Shown here piece after piece: positions 26,801 through 36,456 of a DNA stretch of 55,523 nt. Each line of letters begins with the position of its first letter. The stretch's first letter is position 1. Location of the stretch: contig JACDOC010000020.1 of NCBI GenBank assembly GCA_017656295.1, positions 1 to 55,523 of the forward strand. The letters run 5' to 3'. Source of the stretch: Bacillus sp. (in: firmicutes). Lineage in GTDB: Bacteria; Bacillota; Bacilli; Bacillales; JACDOC01. The position numbers and the translations under genes are program-made. Under the pieces are notes generated by a model that worked only from the letters and a program-made list of their open reading frames with translations, made no database searches and was not told where the DNA came from.

Positions 26801-27413
26801 GTGTACGACGTTGGCCTTGGGATGTTTTTAACTCTTCTTTTAAGTATTCTACTTCTTTATCAAGGTCAATTTCTTGAAGGAGCTTTTTAATCGCTTCAGC
26901 CCCCATCGAAGCTTGAAATTTTTGACCATATTTTTCGCGATATGCACGGTATTCTTTTTCAGAAAGAAGCTGCTTCTTCTCTAACGGTGTATCTCCTGGA
27001 TCTGTTACGACGTAAGAAGCAAAGTAAATAACTTCTTCCAGAGCCCGAGGGGACATGTCTAAGACAAGTCCCATTCGGCTCGGAATACCTTTAAAGTACC
27101 AAATGTGAGAGACTGGAGCAGCTAGCTCGATGTGACCCATACGTTCACGTCGTACTTTTGCACGAGTAACTTCTACACCGCATCGGTCGCAAACGACACC
27201 TTTATAGCGAACACGCTTATATTTACCGCAGTGACATTCCCAGTCTTTTGTTGGACCGAAAATACGTTCACAGAATAAACCATCTTTTTCTGGTTTCAGC
27301 GTACGATAGTTAATCGTTTCAGGTTTTTTTACTTCACCGTATGACCATGAACGGATTTTATCTGGTGATGCTAGACCAATTTTCATATATTCAAAGTTAT
27401 TTACATCTAGCAA
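23814..27413 (-). CDS. rpoC: DNA-directed RNA polymerase subunit beta'
   Basis: Catalytic subunit of RNA polymerase. The zinc ribbon ligands Cys60, Cys62, Cys75 and Cys78 lie at the N-terminus. The universally conserved NADFDGDQM motif (about residue 450) binds the catalytic magnesium. A second zinc site is formed by cysteines around [17 protein letters not shown]. 1199 residues, full length for Bacillus. Shine-Dalgarno GGAGG; 54 nt after rpoB. Confidence 0.99.
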   Translation of the reverse strand: MLDVNNFEYMKIGLASPDKIRSWSYGEVKKPETINYRTLKPEKDGLFCERIFGPTKDWECHCGKYKRVRYKGVVCDRCGVEVTRAKVRRERMGHIELAAPVSHIWYFKGIPSRMGLVLDMSPRALEEVIYFASYVVTDPGDTPLEKKQLLSEKEYRAYREKYGQKFQASMGAEAIKKLLQEIDLDKEVEYLKEELKTSQGQRRTRAIKRLEVLEAFRNSGNRPEWMILDVLPVIPPELRPMVQLDGGRFATSDLNDLYRRVINRNNRLKRLLDLGAPSIIVQNEKRMLQEAVDALIDNGRRGRPVTGPGNRPLKSLSHMLKGKQGRFRQNLLGKRVDYSGRSVIVVGPNLKMYQCGLPKEMALELFKPFVMKELVEKGLAHNIKSAKRKIERVQPEVWDVLEEVIKEHPVLLNRAPTLHRLGIQAFEPTLVEGRAIRLHPLVCTAYNADFDGDQMAVHVPLSAEAQAEARLLMLAAQNILNPKDGKPVVTPSQDMVLGNYYLTMEREGAIGEGKVFKDTNEALIAYQNGYVHLHSRIAIHAGSLNNETFTEEQNKKLLITTVGKLIFNEILPNSFPYINEPTKENLEERTPDKYFVDTTTNVKEHIKNQPLVPPFKKKILGNIIAEVFKRFKITETSKMLDRMKDLGFKYSTKAGITIGIADIVVLGEKEQILKEAQAKVDNVMKQFRRGLITEDERYDRVISIWSAAKDTIQGKLMETLDKLNPIFMMSDSGARGNASNFTQLAGMRGLMANPAGRIIELPIKSSFREGLTVLEYFISTHGARKGLADTALKTADSGYLTRRLVDVAQDVIVREDDCGTDRGLLVRALKDGTEVIESLEERLIGRYARKTVKHPETGEVLVKENEMINEDIARTIVSAGIEEVWIRSAFTCNTRHGVCKKCYGRNLATGQDVEVGEAVGIIAAQSIGEPGTQLTMRTFHTGGVAGDDITQGLPRVQELFEARNPKGQAVISEIDGVVIAINEGRDRQHEIVVQGEVETRTYSAPYTARLKVSVNDKVERGQELTEGSIDPKELLKVRDVAAVQEYLLREVQKVYRMQGVEIGDKHIEVMVRQMLRKVRVIDAGDTDVLPGTLLDIHQFTDANEKALKEGKIPATGRPVLLGITKASLETDSFLSAASFQETTRVLTDAAIKGKRDELLGLKENVIIGKLVPAGTGMQRYRKAEAVIVKEEDSSAVTVE

Positions 27414-27467
27414 GGGGCCTACCTCCCTTTTGATCTACAGGTTTTACCCTAATTGCTCCTATATAAA

Positions 27468-30400
27468 TTATTCTTTCGTCCCTACTGGTTCAGTTTGTTT
27501 TGCTTCAGGGGCGATATTTAACGTATCTGCTTGATGAGTATCGTCATCATCTTCTAAGTCACGCATTTCAATTTCTTCATCATTGCTAGATAGGATTTTT
27601 ACGTCCATACCTAAGCTTTGAAGTTCTTTTATTAATACTTTGAACGATTCAGGTACACCAGGTTCTGGTACGTTTTCACCTTTTACAATGGCTTCATACG
27701 TTTTCACACGACCAACTACATCGTCCGATTTCACCGTAAGGATTTCTTGTAGTGTATATGCAGCACCATACGCTTCAAGTGCCCAAACCTCCATCTCACC
27801 GAAACGCTGACCACCAAACTGAGCTTTACCACCAAGAGGCTGTTGCGTAACAAGTGAGTACGGACCAGTTGAACGTGCGTGAAGCTTATCATCAACCATG
27901 TGAGCGAGTTTGATCATGTACATGATACCAACGGATACCCGGTTATCGAACGGTTCACCTGTACGTCCATCGTAAAGAACTGTTTTTGCATCGCGCGCCA
28001 TTCCTGCTTCTTCGATCGTTGCCCAAACATCTTCTTCACGGGCACCATCAAATACAGGGGACGCCACATGGATACCGAGACGCTTAGCCGCCATACCTAA
28101 ATGAAGCTCTAACACCTGACCGATATTCATACGAGAAGGTACCCCTAATGGGTTTAACATGATATCAATCGGAGTTCCATCCGGTAGGAATGGCATATCC
28201 TCTTCCGGTAGGATACGTGAGATAACACCTTTGTTACCGTGGCGACCTGCCATTTTGTCACCTTCGGAAATTTTACGTTTTTGAACAATGTATACTCGTA
28301 CTAATTGGTTAACGCCAGGTGGTAATTCGTCACCATCTTCACGGTTGAACACTTTAACGTCAAGGACAATACCTCCACCACCATGTGGTACACGTAGGGA
28401 AGTATCGCGCACTTCACGAGCTTTCTCTCCAAAAATGGCGTGTAATAAGCGTTCTTCTGCTGTTAGTTCAGTAACTCCTTTAGGTGTGACTTTACCTACT
28501 AGTAAGTCTCCGTCTTTTACTTCCGCACCAATGCGAACAATTCCACGCTCATCAAGATTACGTAATGCATCTTCACCAACGTTTGGAATGTCGCGAGTAA
28601 TTTCTTCTGGACCAAGCTTCGTATCACGAGATTCAGACTCATATTCTTCGATATGGATGGACGTATATACATCGTCTTTTACGAGACGCTCGCTCATAAT
28701 GATCGCGTCCTCATAGTTGTAACCATCCCATGTCATGAAGGCAACTAGTACGTTACGACCTAACGCAAGTTCCCCCTTATCCATTGATGGTCCGTCTGCT
28801 AAAATTTCGCCTTTAGAGACGCGGTCACCTACTCTCACGATTGGACGTTGGTTATAGCATGTCCCTTGGTTAGAGCGGACAAATTTTTGTAAGCGATATT
28901 TATCTAAATCTCCTTTAACTTCTTTACCATCTACTTCTGTCACACGACGCACCCAAATTTCGCGGGCTTCCACATGCTCTACGATACCGTCATGCTTACA
29001 AATAACCGCTGCTCCAGAGTCTTTAGCAGATACATATTCCATACCTGTACCTACGATTGGAGCTTCTGGTTGCAATAACGGCACTGCTTGACGTTGCATG
29101 TTTGCACCCATCAACGCACGGTTAGAGTCGTCGTTTTCTAAGAACGGGATACATGCTGTTGCAGCGGAAACTACTTGTTTTGGTGAAACGTCCATGTAAT
29201 CAACACGATCGCTCTTCACAACTGTGTTTTCACCACGGAAACGCGCAACTACTTCTTCATCTAAGAAAGAACCGTCCTCCGCTAAGCGAGCATTTGCTTG
29301 AGCAACTACGTAGTTGTCTTCTTCGTCAGCAGTTAAGTAGTCAATTTGATCGGTTACTTTTCCTGTTTCAGGATCGACACGACGATAAGGAGTTTCGATA
29401 AATCCAAAACGGTTTACTTTTGCGTATGTGGATAATGAGTTAATCAAACCGATGTTTGGACCCTCTGGAGTCTCAATCGGACACATACGACCATAGTGAG
29501 AGTAGTGAACGTCACGAACTTCGAAACCTGCACGTTCGCGAGTTAAACCACCAGGTCCTAATGCAGATAAACGACGTTTATGTGTTAATTCTGCTAACGG
29601 GTTTGTTTGGTCCATGAATTGAGATAACTGGGAGCTTCCGAAAAACTCCTTAATCGATGCAATAACAGGACGAATATTAATTAATTGTTGTGGTGTAATT
29701 GTATTCGTATCCTGAATGGACATCCGTTCACGGACAACACGTTCCATACGGGATAAACCAATACGGAATTGGTTTTGTAACAATTCACCAACTGAACGAA
29801 GACGACGGTTTCCTAGATGGTCGATATCGTCTGTATCCCCTACATCATAAAGTAGGTTGAAGAAGTAACTAATAGAAGCAATAATATCAGCAGGTGTAAT
29901 ATTTTTTACATGCTCATCGACGTTGGCATTCCCAATCACATTAATAACTTTTTCTCCATCTTCGTTTGGAGCGTAAATTTTAATAGACTGTAATACAATC
30001 TCATCTTCTACTACGCCACCAGACTGATGGAACGTGCGTAGACCTACACCTTTTTCAAGTAAAGGTAAAATTTTTGTGTCTAACGTACGACGGTCGATTA
30101 GCGTTCCTTTTTCAACAACAATTTCCCCTGTTTCAGGATCCACTAACGGTTCTGCAAGACGCTGATTAAACAAACGGTTTTTAATATGAAGCTTTTTATT
30201 AATTTTATAACGTCCAACACTTGCTAAATCATAACGTTTCGGATCAAAGAAACGGGAAATAAGTAAGTTTTTCGCATTTTCTACTGTAGGTGGCTCTCCT
30301 GGACGAAGACGCTCATAAATTTCTAATAACGCTTTTTCTGTACTTTCTGTATTGTCTTTTTCTAATGTATTCCGAATGTATTCATTATCCCCAATCAAAT

Positions 30401-31034
30401 CGATGATTTCTTGATCAGAGCCAAAACCAAGAGCACGCAAAAGAACCGTTACAGGCAGTTTCCGTGTACGGTCAATACGTACATATACTACATCTTTTGC
30501 ATCAGTTTCGTACTCGAGCCAAGCACCGCGGTTTGGAATAACGGTTGCCGAAAAGCCTTTTTTACCGTTTTTGTCAATTTTTCCGCTATAATAAACGCTT
30601 GGTGAACGAACGAGCTGGGATACAATAACGCGTTCCGCCCCGTTAATAATGAACGTTCCTGTCTCCGTCATTAACGGGAAGTCGCCCATAAACACTTCTT
30701 GGTCTTTGACTTCACCAGTCTCTTTATTGACAAGACGAACTTTTACACGAAGAGGTGCAGAATACGTAACATCTCGTTCTTTCGCCTCTTCTACAGAATA
30801 CTTAGGTTCACCTAAACTGTAATCAATAAACTCTAAAGAGAGATTTCCTGTGAAGTCCTCGATAGGAGAAATGTCTTGAAACATTTCTCTCAGACCCTCA
30901 TCAAGAAACCATTGATAAGAAGAGGTTTGAATTTCAATTAAGTTTGGCAATTCTAATACTTCACTAATTCGTGCAAAACTTCTGCGTTGGCGGTGTCGTC
31001 CATATTGAACTAGTTGACCTGTCAACTGATTCAC
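27468..31034 (-). CDS. rpoB: DNA-directed RNA polymerase subunit beta
   Basis: 1188-residue beta subunit. The rifampicin pocket region ([31 protein letters not shown], read in parts, about 460-490) looks wild type, with Gln, Asp, His and Ser at the usual resistance positions. C-terminal switch region contains [17 protein letters not shown], followed by a Bacillus-type acidic tail ([10 protein letters not shown]). Start ATG 31034 with GAGGGGTGA upstream. Own promoter overlaps the end of the preceding methyltransferase gene. Confidence 0.99.
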   Translation of the reverse strand: MNQLTGQLVQYGRHRQRRSFARISEVLELPNLIEIQTSSYQWFLDEGLREMFQDISPIEDFTGNLSLEFIDYSLGEPKYSVEEAKERDVTYSAPLRVKVRLVNKETGEVKDQEVFMGDFPLMTETGTFIINGAERVIVSQLVRSPSVYYSGKIDKNGKKGFSATVIPNRGAWLEYETDAKDVVYVRIDRTRKLPVTVLLRALGFGSDQEIIDLIGDNEYIRNTLEKDNTESTEKALLEIYERLRPGEPPTVENAKNLLISRFFDPKRYDLASVGRYKINKKLHIKNRLFNQRLAEPLVDPETGEIVVEKGTLIDRRTLDTKILPLLEKGVGLRTFHQSGGVVEDEIVLQSIKIYAPNEDGEKVINVIGNANVDEHVKNITPADIIASISYFFNLLYDVGDTDDIDHLGNRRLRSVGELLQNQFRIGLSRMERVVRERMSIQDTNTITPQQLINIRPVIASIKEFFGSSQLSQFMDQTNPLAELTHKRRLSALGPGGLTRERAGFEVRDVHYSHYGRMCPIETPEGPNIGLINSLSTYAKVNRFGFIETPYRRVDPETGKVTDQIDYLTADEEDNYVVAQANARLAEDGSFLDEEVVARFRGENTVVKSDRVDYMDVSPKQVVSAATACIPFLENDDSNRALMGANMQRQAVPLLQPEAPIVGTGMEYVSAKDSGAAVICKHDGIVEHVEAREIWVRRVTEVDGKEVKGDLDKYRLQKFVRSNQGTCYNQRPIVRVGDRVSKGEILADGPSMDKGELALGRNVLVAFMTWDGYNYEDAIIMSERLVKDDVYTSIHIEEYESESRDTKLGPEEITRDIPNVGEDALRNLDERGIVRIGAEVKDGDLLVGKVTPKGVTELTAEERLLHAIFGEKAREVRDTSLRVPHGGGGIVLDVKVFNREDGDELPPGVNQLVRVYIVQKRKISEGDKMAGRHGNKGVISRILPEEDMPFLPDGTPIDIMLNPLGVPSRMNIGQVLELHLGMAAKRLGIHVASPVFDGAREEDVWATIEEAGMARDAKTVLYDGRTGEPFDNRVSVGIMYMIKLAHMVDDKLHARSTGPYSLVTQQPLGGKAQFGGQRFGEMEVWALEAYGAAYTLQEILTVKSDDVVGRVKTYEAIVKGENVPEPGVPESFKVLIKELQSLGMDVKILSSNDEEIEMRDLEDDDDTHQADTLNIAPEAKQTEPVGTKE

Positions 31035-31100
31035 CCCTCAAATTCAAGCGTTTTAATTGCGTCTATCATGTCTTATATAAGGACAGCCATCCTACCATAA

Positions 31101-31130
31101 GACAAAAAGAAAAAGGGTTTTAAAAAAACC
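31101..31130 (-). other. A/T-rich hairpin plus T-tracts in the rpoB leader
   Basis: On the minus strand GGTTTT pairs with AAAACC (31116-31121 with 31125-31130), followed by CTTTTTCTTTTTG. It is a weak terminator-like structure about 75 nt before rpoB, so attenuation is conceivable but unproven. Confidence 0.35.
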
Positions 31131-31244
31131 ACATTTTCACATGACGAACTATTATTTTTCTATTATTTCCTTTTTATCCATTATTTATACAACGTGTATA
31201 AATTTCTAACGCAACACCGAAAAATAATATGTTGGCATTTTATA

Positions 31245-31273
31245 ATATTAACATAGGCATTTTTGAACGTCAA
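31245..31273 (-). promoter_or_regulatory. Sigma-A promoter of rpoB-rpoC
   Basis: -35 TTGACG (31268-31273), 17-nt spacer, -10 TAATAT (31245-31250). The -35 overlaps the stop codon of the upstream methyltransferase gene. A leader of about 200 nt would precede rpoB. Confidence 0.8.
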
Positions 31274-31872
31274 CGTTTTTTCGCTTTTAGAATGTAGTAC
31301 CCTTTTTTCTTTTCTACGATCTCAACTGTACCAAAAAGTTGTTCAATTTTTTCCATGGCAGATGGAGCTCCTTGCTTCTTCTGTATGACTACCCACAACT
31401 CGCCACCTTTTGCTAAGTGCTCAAAGCTTTGCTCAAAAATGTCGTGTACCACTTTTTTACCGGCACGAATCGGTGGGTTTGTGACGATCGCTGCAAATAT
31501 CCCATCTTTTACACCATCCAAACGGTCACTTTCATATACTTTTACGTTTGTGATGTGGTTTAAACGAGCATTTTCTTCAGCTAACTGGAGTGCTCGAAGG
31601 TTGACATCCACCATATGGACGGTACGATCACGATATGATTTAGCAAGTGATAACCCGATAGGACCGTACCCACAACCTACATCTAAAATCGGACCCTCGA
31701 CTTCTGGCAATTCGAACATTTCAATGAGCAAACGGGAACCAAAGTCGACCTCTTTCTTCGAAAAGACTCCTTGATCGGCTTTAAAAAGAAAGCGGTGATT
31801 TCGCAAAGTAAATTCCCATTGAAATGGCTTGCTTTCAACATCTGGTGTTCGGGAGTAATAATGATTTGTCAA
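31270..31872 (-). CDS. Class I methyltransferase, 16S rRNA RsmC-like (YbxB family)
   Basis: S-adenosylmethionine-dependent methyltransferase, probably acting on guanine N2 of 16S rRNA by similarity to RsmC. SAM motif ILDVGCGYGPIG is at about 60-71 and catalytic NPPIRAGKKV at about 130. Translation is placed at TTG 31872: GGAGG lies 8 nt upstream and the 200-residue product matches homologues beginning NHYYS. The longer ATG reading runs back into the rplL terminator and is rejected. It lies between rplL and rpoB, as in B. subtilis (ybxB). Confidence 0.9.
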   Translation of the reverse strand: MTNHYYSRTPDVESKPFQWEFTLRNHRFLFKADQGVFSKKEVDFGSRLLIEMFELPEVEGPILDVGCGYGPIGLSLAKSYRDRTVHMVDVNLRALQLAEENARLNHITNVKVYESDRLDGVKDGIFAAIVTNPPIRAGKKVVHDIFEQSFEHLAKGGELWVVIQKKQGAPSAMEKIEQLFGTVEIVEKKKGYYILKAKKR

Positions 31873-31972
31873 AGTTCTCGCCTCCATCGGAGAATTCATG
31901 TAGGATATTGGGGTTGAAGGAGTTTCTAAAATGCCGGGAACTGATATCAGGAGAACAAAATTCATAGTAGGC

Positions 31973-32003
31973 AAAAAAGCTCGCTATGCAGCGAGCTTTT
32001 TTT
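31973..32003 (-). terminator. Terminator after rplL
   Basis: 7-bp stem GCTCGCT/AGCGAGC with a 4-nt loop, flanked by A- and T-tracts so that it could work in both directions. It follows the rplL stop by 12 nt and probably lowers transcription into the methyltransferase and rpoB. Confidence 0.88.
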
Positions 32004-32014
32004 CTGTAACATCA

Positions 32015-32386
32015 TTACTTAACTTCAACGTTAGCTCCAACTTCTTCAAGTTTCGCTTTGATTTCTTCAGCTTCTTCTTTAGAAACGCCTTCTTTAAGTG
32101 GTTTTGGAGTGTTGTCAACAAGTTCTTTTGCTTCTTTAAGTCCAAGACCAGTGATTTCACGAACAACTTTGATAACTTTGATTTTTTGAGCACCTGCATC
32201 AGCAAGTACAACGTCGAATTCAGTTTTCTCAGCAGCAGCGTCACCAGCAGCAGCGCCACCCATAACAGCTACAGGAGCAGCAGCAGTTACACCAAATTCT
32301 TCTTCGATTGCTTTAACAAGATCGTTTAATTCAAGAACTGTCATTTCTTTAATCGCTTCGATAATTTGTTCTTTAGTCATGTTCAA
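32015..32386 (-). CDS. rplL: 50S ribosomal protein L7/L12
   Basis: Multi-copy stalk protein that recruits translational GTPases. 123 residues: N-terminal dimerisation domain (1-35), Ala/Gly-rich flexible hinge (about 36-52, [14 protein letters not shown]), and C-terminal factor-binding domain. Shine-Dalgarno GGGAGG. 58 nt after rplJ. Confidence 0.98.
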   Translation of the reverse strand: MNMTKEQIIEAIKEMTVLELNDLVKAIEEEFGVTAAAPVAVMGGAAAGDAAAEKTEFDVVLADAGAQKIKVIKVVREITGLGLKEAKELVDNTPKPLKEGVSKEEAEEIKAKLEEVGANVEVK

Positions 32387-32444
32387 TTTCCTCCCTTAAT
32401 AATATAGTTTTTCATATATCGTCACTTAACTAACTTTCTTTAAC

Positions 32445-32945
32445 TTACGCGCCTTGCTCTTCTTTTTGCTCGGCAACCGCTTTGACAGCAAGAGCGAAGT
32501 TGCGCATTGGTGCTTGAAGCACGCTGAGAAGCATAGAAAGTAAGCCTTCGCGAGATGGAAGTTCAGCAAGAGCTTTAACTTCTTCAAGTGTCGCGATGTT
32601 ACCTTCAATTACACCTGCTTTAATTTCAAGTGCGTTGTGTTCTTTCGCGAAGTTATTTAAAATTTTCGCTGGAGCAACTACATCTTCGTTGCTGAACGCG
32701 ATTGCGTTTGGACCAGTTAAAACGTCGTTTAAACCTTCTAACCCAGCCGCTTCAGCAGCACGACGAGTTAATGTGTTTTTGTAAACTTTGAATTCAATTC
32801 CCGCTTCACGAAGTTGCTTACGAAGTTCAGTTACTTCTGCAACGTTCAGACCACGGTAGTCAACAATAATTGTAGAAACGCTGTTTTTAAATTTTTCAGC
32901 GATTTCTTCTACGATTTGTTTCTTTTGTTCGATAGCGCTGCTCAT
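32445..32945 (-). CDS. rplJ: 50S ribosomal protein L10
   Basis: Base of the L7/L12 stalk. 166 residues starting [19 protein letters not shown], with a C-terminal helix that carries the L7/L12 dimers. The 30-residue upstream reading is leader RNA; AGGAGGTG stands 5 nt before ATG 32945. The gene is preceded by an L10 attenuator. Confidence 0.98.
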   Translation of the reverse strand: MSSAIEQKKQIVEEIAEKFKNSVSTIIVDYRGLNVAEVTELRKQLREAGIEFKVYKNTLTRRAAEAAGLEGLNDVLTGPNAIAFSNEDVVAPAKILNNFAKEHNALEIKAGVIEGNIATLEEVKALAELPSREGLLSMLLSVLQAPMRNFALAVKAVAEQKEEQGA

Positions 32946-32992
32946 TCTTACACCTCCTGTAGAATTAATCACCAAACATTTATACCGTCCAT

Positions 32993-33148
32993 AAAAAAAC
33001 CTCCATGCCGTAGACATGGAGGTAGTATAAATCAAAGCCTATTCATAAGCTTTTCAATCTATATCGTCATTACCTCGGTAGGAAATTAAGCTTCAGATGA
33101 AGCACCTACTGTCTACGGTACAAATGTTATTCAATTATCACAACATCT
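32993..33148 (-). promoter_or_regulatory. L10 leader with attenuator terminator
   Basis: The leader ends in a perfect 8-bp terminator CCTCCATG/CATGGAGG (33000-33022) with seven Ts (32993-32999), ahead of the rplJ Shine-Dalgarno. The terminator segment GTCTACGG (33008-33015) is exactly complementary to CCGTAGAC at 33111-33118 near the leader's 5' end. This allows a mutually exclusive antiterminator. Known L10 leaders of Firmicutes are controlled by L10 or L10(L12)4 binding; that control here is by family resemblance. Confidence 0.85.
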
Positions 33149-33151
33149 TGT

Positions 33152-33180
33152 ATATTACTACAAAGAAAGGTGGATGTCAA
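33152..33180 (-). promoter_or_regulatory. Sigma-A promoter of rplJ-rplL
   Basis: -35 TTGACA (33175-33180), 17-nt spacer, -10 TAATAT (33152-33157). It begins directly after the rplA stop codon and starts the L10 leader RNA. Confidence 0.88.
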
Positions 33181-33181
33181 A

Positions 33182-33883
33182 TTAATTTTTCACAGCAAAA
33201 GAAGATGGATCTACTTTAATACCAGGTCCCATTGTAGAAGTTACAGTGACGTTTTTGATGTACGTACCTTTTGCAGCAGCTGGTTTTACTTTAAGCATTG
33301 TTTCGTAGATTGTTGTAAAGTTCTCAACAAGCTTTTCGTTTTCAAAAGAAACTTTACCAATTGGTACATGGATGTTACCAGCTTTATCCACACGGTACTC
33401 TACTTTACCAGCTTTAATTTCTTTCACTGCTTTTTCTACATCAAATGTAACTGTACCTGTTTTAGGGTTTGGCATTAAACCTTTAGGACCTAAGATACGA
33501 CCAAGTTTACCTACTTCACCCATCATATCAGGTGTTGCTACGATTACATCAAATTCAAACCAACCTTGTTGGATTTTGTTGATGTAATCAGCATCTCCTA
33601 CGTAGTCTGCACCTGCAGCTTCTGCTTCTTTCGCTTTTTCACCTTTCGCGAAAACTAATACGCGTTGAGTTTTACCAGTTCCGTTTGGAAGAACAACTGC
33701 ACCACGAATTTGTTGGTCAGCTTTCTTTGGATCAACACCAAGACGGAAGGCAACCTCAACAGTTGCGTCGAATTTCGCAAAGTTTGTCTTTTTCACTAAT
33801 TCAATTGCTTCTTCTACAGAGTAAGCTTTCGAACGATCAATTAATTTTACAGCTTCTAAATATTTTTTACCTTTTTTAGCCAT
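33182..33883 (-). CDS. rplA: 50S ribosomal protein L1
   Basis: L1 forms the mobile stalk near the E site and can act as a translational repressor of its own mRNA in other bacteria. 233 residues starting [22 protein letters not shown]; a 24-residue upstream reading is rejected because GAGGAGG precedes ATG 33883. The [16 protein letters not shown] loop is intact. Confidence 0.98.
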   Translation of the reverse strand: MAKKGKKYLEAVKLIDRSKAYSVEEAIELVKKTNFAKFDATVEVAFRLGVDPKKADQQIRGAVVLPNGTGKTQRVLVFAKGEKAKEAEAAGADYVGDADYINKIQQGWFEFDVIVATPDMMGEVGKLGRILGPKGLMPNPKTGTVTFDVEKAVKEIKAGKVEYRVDKAGNIHVPIGKVSFENEKLVENFTTIYETMLKVKPAAAKGTYIKNVTVTSTMGPGIKVDPSSFAVKN

Positions 33884-33934
33884 TCTTTTTTCCTCCTCAA
33901 TTGTGGTTTTAACGGAATAACCTCCCACTAATAA

Positions 33935-33970
33935 AGGTTGCGAGTGAAAAGACATTCAACTTCGCAACCT
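33935..33970 (-). other. 9-bp hairpin in the rplK-rplA gap
   Basis: AGGTTGCGA (33935-33943) pairs perfectly with TCGCAACCT (33962-33970). On the minus strand it is followed by TTTATTAG, a weak T-tract. It may be a partial terminator that sets the L11:L1 ratio, or part of an L1-binding site. Confidence 0.45.
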
Positions 33971-34017
33971 CGTCCAACAGAAACCGTTTGTCTTCCAAAA
34001 CGAACCGGACTAATGAA

Positions 34018-34443
34018 TTAGTCTTCGATTACGATACCCATGCTGCGTGCAGTACCTTCAACCATTCGCATCGCTGCTTCGATGCTAGCTGCGTTTAAGT
34101 CAGGCATCTTAGTTTCAGCAATTTCGCGAACTTTGTCACGCTTGATAGTCGCAACCTTATTGCGGTTCGGCTCACCAGAACCAGACTCGATACCTGCTGC
34201 TTTCTTAAGAAGGACAGCAGCTGGCGGAGTTTTAGTGATGAATGTAAATGAACGGTCTTCAAATACCGTAATTTCAACTGGAATAATTAGACCAGCTTGA
34301 TCTGCTGTGCGAGCGTTGAATTCTTTACAGAATCCCATGATGTTAACACCAGCTTGACCTAACGCTGGACCTACTGGTGGCGCAGGGTTCGCTTTACCAG
34401 CTGGAATTTGAAGTTTAACAACTTTAATTACTTTTTTAGCCAC
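34018..34443 (-). CDS. rplK: 50S ribosomal protein L11
   Basis: L11 stabilises the GTPase-associated centre and is needed for RelA-type stringent signalling. It starts at GTG 34443 with GGAGG 8 nt upstream, giving the usual 141 residues. The proline-rich linker region [19 protein letters not shown], the thiopeptide-binding face, is unaltered. Confidence 0.97.
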   Translation of the reverse strand: MAKKVIKVVKLQIPAGKANPAPPVGPALGQAGVNIMGFCKEFNARTADQAGLIIPVEITVFEDRSFTFITKTPPAAVLLKKAAGIESGSGEPNRNKVATIKRDKVREIAETKMPDLNAASIEAAMRMVEGTARSMGIVIED

Positions 34444-34476
34444 GAGACACACCTCCTTAGTCCGTGATGTGGTAAT

Positions 34477-34490
34477 AGGGTTTTAACCCT
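34477..34490 (-). other. Small hairpin before rplK
   Basis: AGGGTT/AACCCT with a 2-nt loop in the rplK leader, about 33 nt before the start. A second short stem GTCTC/GAGAC lies further upstream (34543-34558). No known leader class is recognised. Confidence 0.3.
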
Positions 34491-34572
34491 CCCACTCATA
34501 AAAATGTCTTTATCAAAATAAAGAACTTAACAATTAGTTCAGTCTCTCTTGTGAGACATACTGACTTATGAA

Positions 34573-34601
34573 ATATTATCATCAATTAAAGGAAATTTCA
34601 A
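34573..34601 (-). promoter_or_regulatory. Sigma-A promoter of rplK-rplA
   Basis: -35 TTGAAA (34596-34601), 17-nt spacer, -10 TAATAT (34573-34578). It sits 12 nt downstream of the nusG stop. Confidence 0.85.
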
Positions 34602-34612
34602 GTTCTTTCCCA

Positions 34613-35146
34613 TTATATTTTATCAATTTGTGTAAAACCAAGTTCAACCGGTGTTTCACGACCGAACATATTGACGAGAACTTTCACTTTGTTTTTATCA
34701 AAGTCAATTTCTTCAATGACACCTTCAAAATTCGCAAACGGTCCTTCTTTTACTTTTACTGTTTCACCTAAATCAAAATCAAAATCCACCTGCTTATCTT
34801 CCATACCCATTCGTTTTAAAATGACGTTTACTTCTTCTGGAAGCAGCGGTGTCGGTTTTGAACCTGAACCACTAGAACCAACGAAACCTGTCACGCCCGG
34901 TGTATTACGAACGACGTACCATGAGTCATCTGTCATTATAAGTTCAACTAATACGTAACCAGGAAACACTTTACGTTTTGTTACTTTTTTTGTGCCGTTT
35001 TTTGTATCCGTTTCTTCTTCTTCAGGAACGACTACACGGAAAATTTTGTCCTGCATTCCCATAGATTCCACACGCTTTTCTAAATTCGCTTTCACTTTAT
35101 TTTCATAACCTGAATACGTATGAACAACATACCAGTTCTTCTCCAT
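34613..35146 (-). CDS. nusG: Transcription termination/antitermination factor NusG
   Basis: Binds RNA polymerase and modulates pausing; also links to the ribosome through S10 in other bacteria. 177 residues: NGN domain (1-110, starting MEKNWYVVHTYSGYENKVKANL) and C-terminal KOW domain (about 125-177). No Shine-Dalgarno lies at normal distance from ATG 35146; the nearest strong one is 21 nt away behind a small hairpin. A terminator-like hairpin lies 60 nt upstream, after secE. Confidence 0.97.
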   Translation of the reverse strand: MEKNWYVVHTYSGYENKVKANLEKRVESMGMQDKIFRVVVPEEEETDTKNGTKKVTKRKVFPGYVLVELIMTDDSWYVVRNTPGVTGFVGSSGSGSKPTPLLPEEVNVILKRMGMEDKQVDFDFDLGETVKVKEGPFANFEGVIEEIDFDKNKVKVLVNMFGRETPVELGFTQIDKI

Positions 35147-35147
35147 C

Positions 35148-35175
35148 TATAGGGACTATACGTCCTTCCCTCCCC
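35148..35175 (-). promoter_or_regulatory. Shine-Dalgarno separated from nusG ATG by a hairpin
   Basis: GGGGAGGG (35168-35175) is 21 nt before the nusG ATG. Thirteen of those bases form a hairpin, TATAG/CTATA with a 3-nt loop (35148-35160). Folded, the effective spacing falls to about 8 nt, the Bacillus optimum. This is inference from geometry. Confidence 0.4.
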
Positions 35176-35206
35176 ACAGTTTAGTAGTACACTTTTCAAA
35201 CAAATG

Positions 35207-35228
35207 AAAAAACCCGTTACCGGGCCTT
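35207..35228 (-). terminator. Terminator-like hairpin between secE and nusG
   Basis: CCCG-GTAA-CGGG on the minus strand with a GNRA-type loop, extended by G-U and A-U pairs, followed by six Ts (35207-35212). The core stem is short, so partial termination between secE and nusG is most likely. Confidence 0.55.
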
Positions 35229-35280
35229 CTACATCAATTATTCTCCATTTATTCTCCATTATACCATGGAACGGCGATCG

Positions 35281-35463
35281 TTATTCAATAATTAAATTGA
35301 TTAATTCCGAAATACCAAGATCGACAATCGCAAAGAAAACAGATAAAAAGAGAACAGTAGTAATAACAGTAATCGTGTATCTTGTAAGCTCTTTTTTTCT
35401 CGGCCAGCTTACTTTTTTCATTTCAGTTGATACGTTTCTTAAAAATTGAACAATGCGTGACAT
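35281..35463 (-). CDS. secE: Preprotein translocase subunit SecE
   Basis: 60-residue SecE with an amphipathic N-terminal helix (RNVSTEMKKVSWPRKKEL) and one transmembrane segment (about 32-54). It clamps the two halves of SecY. ATG 35463 has GGAGG 6 nt upstream; a 14-residue longer reading starts near the rpmG stop and is rejected. Confidence 0.96.
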   Translation of the reverse strand: MSRIVQFLRNVSTEMKKVSWPRKKELTRYTITVITTVLFLSVFFAIVDLGISELINLIIE

Positions 35464-35508
35464 GATGAACCTCCACAATTCGTTGAAATAATTTTCATAG
35501 CCCAAGCA

Positions 35509-35658
35509 TTACTTTGTTTCCTGATGAACGGTGTGTGAATTGCAAGTTTTGCAATATTTCTTTATCGTTAATCGCTCTGAATGGGACGATTTATTATTAG
35601 AAGTTGAATAATTACGGGAACCACATTCCCTACAAGCAAGGATTATCTTTTTTTTCAT
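35509..35658 (-). CDS. rpmG: 50S ribosomal protein L33, zinc-binding
   Basis: A 49-residue protein from ATG 35658 to TAA 35509, reading [20 protein letters not shown] at its start. Cys9, Cys12, Cys36 and Cys39 form a zinc ribbon, so it is the C+ form. This is the usual gene before secE in bacilli. The Shine-Dalgarno (AAGGGTG) is modest. Confidence 0.94.
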   Translation of the reverse strand: MKKKIILACRECGSRNYSTSNNKSSHSERLTIKKYCKTCNSHTVHQETK

Positions 35659-35691
35659 TGTCTACACCCTTAAGTTTTTTACATCTCTACG

Positions 35692-35721
35692 AATTTATCA
35701 CGGTCTTAACAATTGTGTCAA
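35692..35721 (-). promoter_or_regulatory. Sigma-A promoter of rpmG-secE-nusG
   Basis: -35 TTGACA (35716-35721), 18-nt spacer, -10 TAAATT (35692-35697), in the 78-nt gap after sigH. Confidence 0.75.
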
Positions 35722-35736
35722 CATGAGGAAAATAGA

Positions 35737-36384
35737 CTAGTTATAAATTTCTCGAACTTCTAAATATCGTTCTAATTTTCGTTTCACACGCTGCAGTGCA
35801 TTATCGATTGATTTGACATGACGATTAAGTTCTTCCGAAATTTCTTGATACGACTGTCCATCTAAATAAAGGGCTAATACTTTTCGTTCTAAATCACTTA
35901 ACAGCTCAGTCATCTTTTCTTCAATATTATCAAATTCTTCCCGATTAATGATTAATTCCTCGGGATCCATAACCTTCGCTCCAGAGATAACATCCATTAA
36001 CGTGCGATCGGATTCTTCATCATAGATAGGCTTGTCCAACGACACATAGGAATTTAACGGAATATGTTTTTGCCGCGTTGCCGTCTTAATAGCGGTAATG
36101 ATTTGGCGAGTAATACAAAGTTCGGCAAAAGCTTTAAACGATGTTAACTTGTCCCCTTTGTAATCTCGAATCGCCTTATATAAACCAATCATACCTTCTT
36201 GAATAATATCTTCCTTGTCCGCTCCAATTAAAAAATACGATCTTGCCTTAGCACGAACAAAATTGCGGTACTTATGAATTAAATAATCTAACGCTTCACT
36301 ATCTCCGTTATGAACACGCTCAACGATAGCCTCATCCTCCATCACGTCAAACCTCGCCATCTCGCCCCCGTGTTTTATACTCAC
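35737..36384 (-). CDS. sigH: RNA polymerase sigma factor SigH
   Basis: Sigma-70 family factor for early sporulation, competence and stationary-phase genes. Region 2 runs from VHNGDSEALDYLIHKYRNFVR to the -10 recognition helix CITRQIITAIKTATRQ. Region 4 is the helix-turn-helix LDGQSYQEISEELNRHVKSIDNALQR. GTG 36384 is 7 nt from GGAGG; ATG 36390, two codons earlier, is only 5 nt away and is an alternative, giving 215 or 217 residues. Its presence implies an endospore former or recent descendant. It is the last gene of the cysE-cysS-mrnC-rlmB-rae1 cluster. Confidence 0.95.
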   Translation of the reverse strand: MSIKHGGEMARFDVMEDEAIVERVHNGDSEALDYLIHKYRNFVRAKARSYFLIGADKEDIIQEGMIGLYKAIRDYKGDKLTSFKAFAELCITRQIITAIKTATRQKHIPLNSYVSLDKPIYDEESDRTLMDVISGAKVMDPEELIINREEFDNIEEKMTELLSDLERKVLALYLDGQSYQEISEELNRHVKSIDNALQRVKRKLERYLEVREIYN

Positions 36385-36456
36385 ATACATCCCTCCGACC
36401 GCGCAAAACAATAGATAGAAATATTATACAGTAGAGAATTTTTTGACGTCAACCGC

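Noticed and set aside
28288-28716. 142-codon plus-strand frame opposite rpoB
   Set aside because: Serine/arginine-rich mirror of a highly conserved gene, no start signals.
31873-31974. N-terminal 34-residue extension of the methyltransferase
   Set aside because: Begins inside the rplL terminator and lacks a Shine-Dalgarno; homologues start at NHYYS.
33152-34601. TAATAT -10 boxes shared by several promoters as evidence of a special sigma factor
   Set aside because: They pair with ordinary TTGACA/TTGAAA -35 boxes at 17 nt, so sigma-A explains them.
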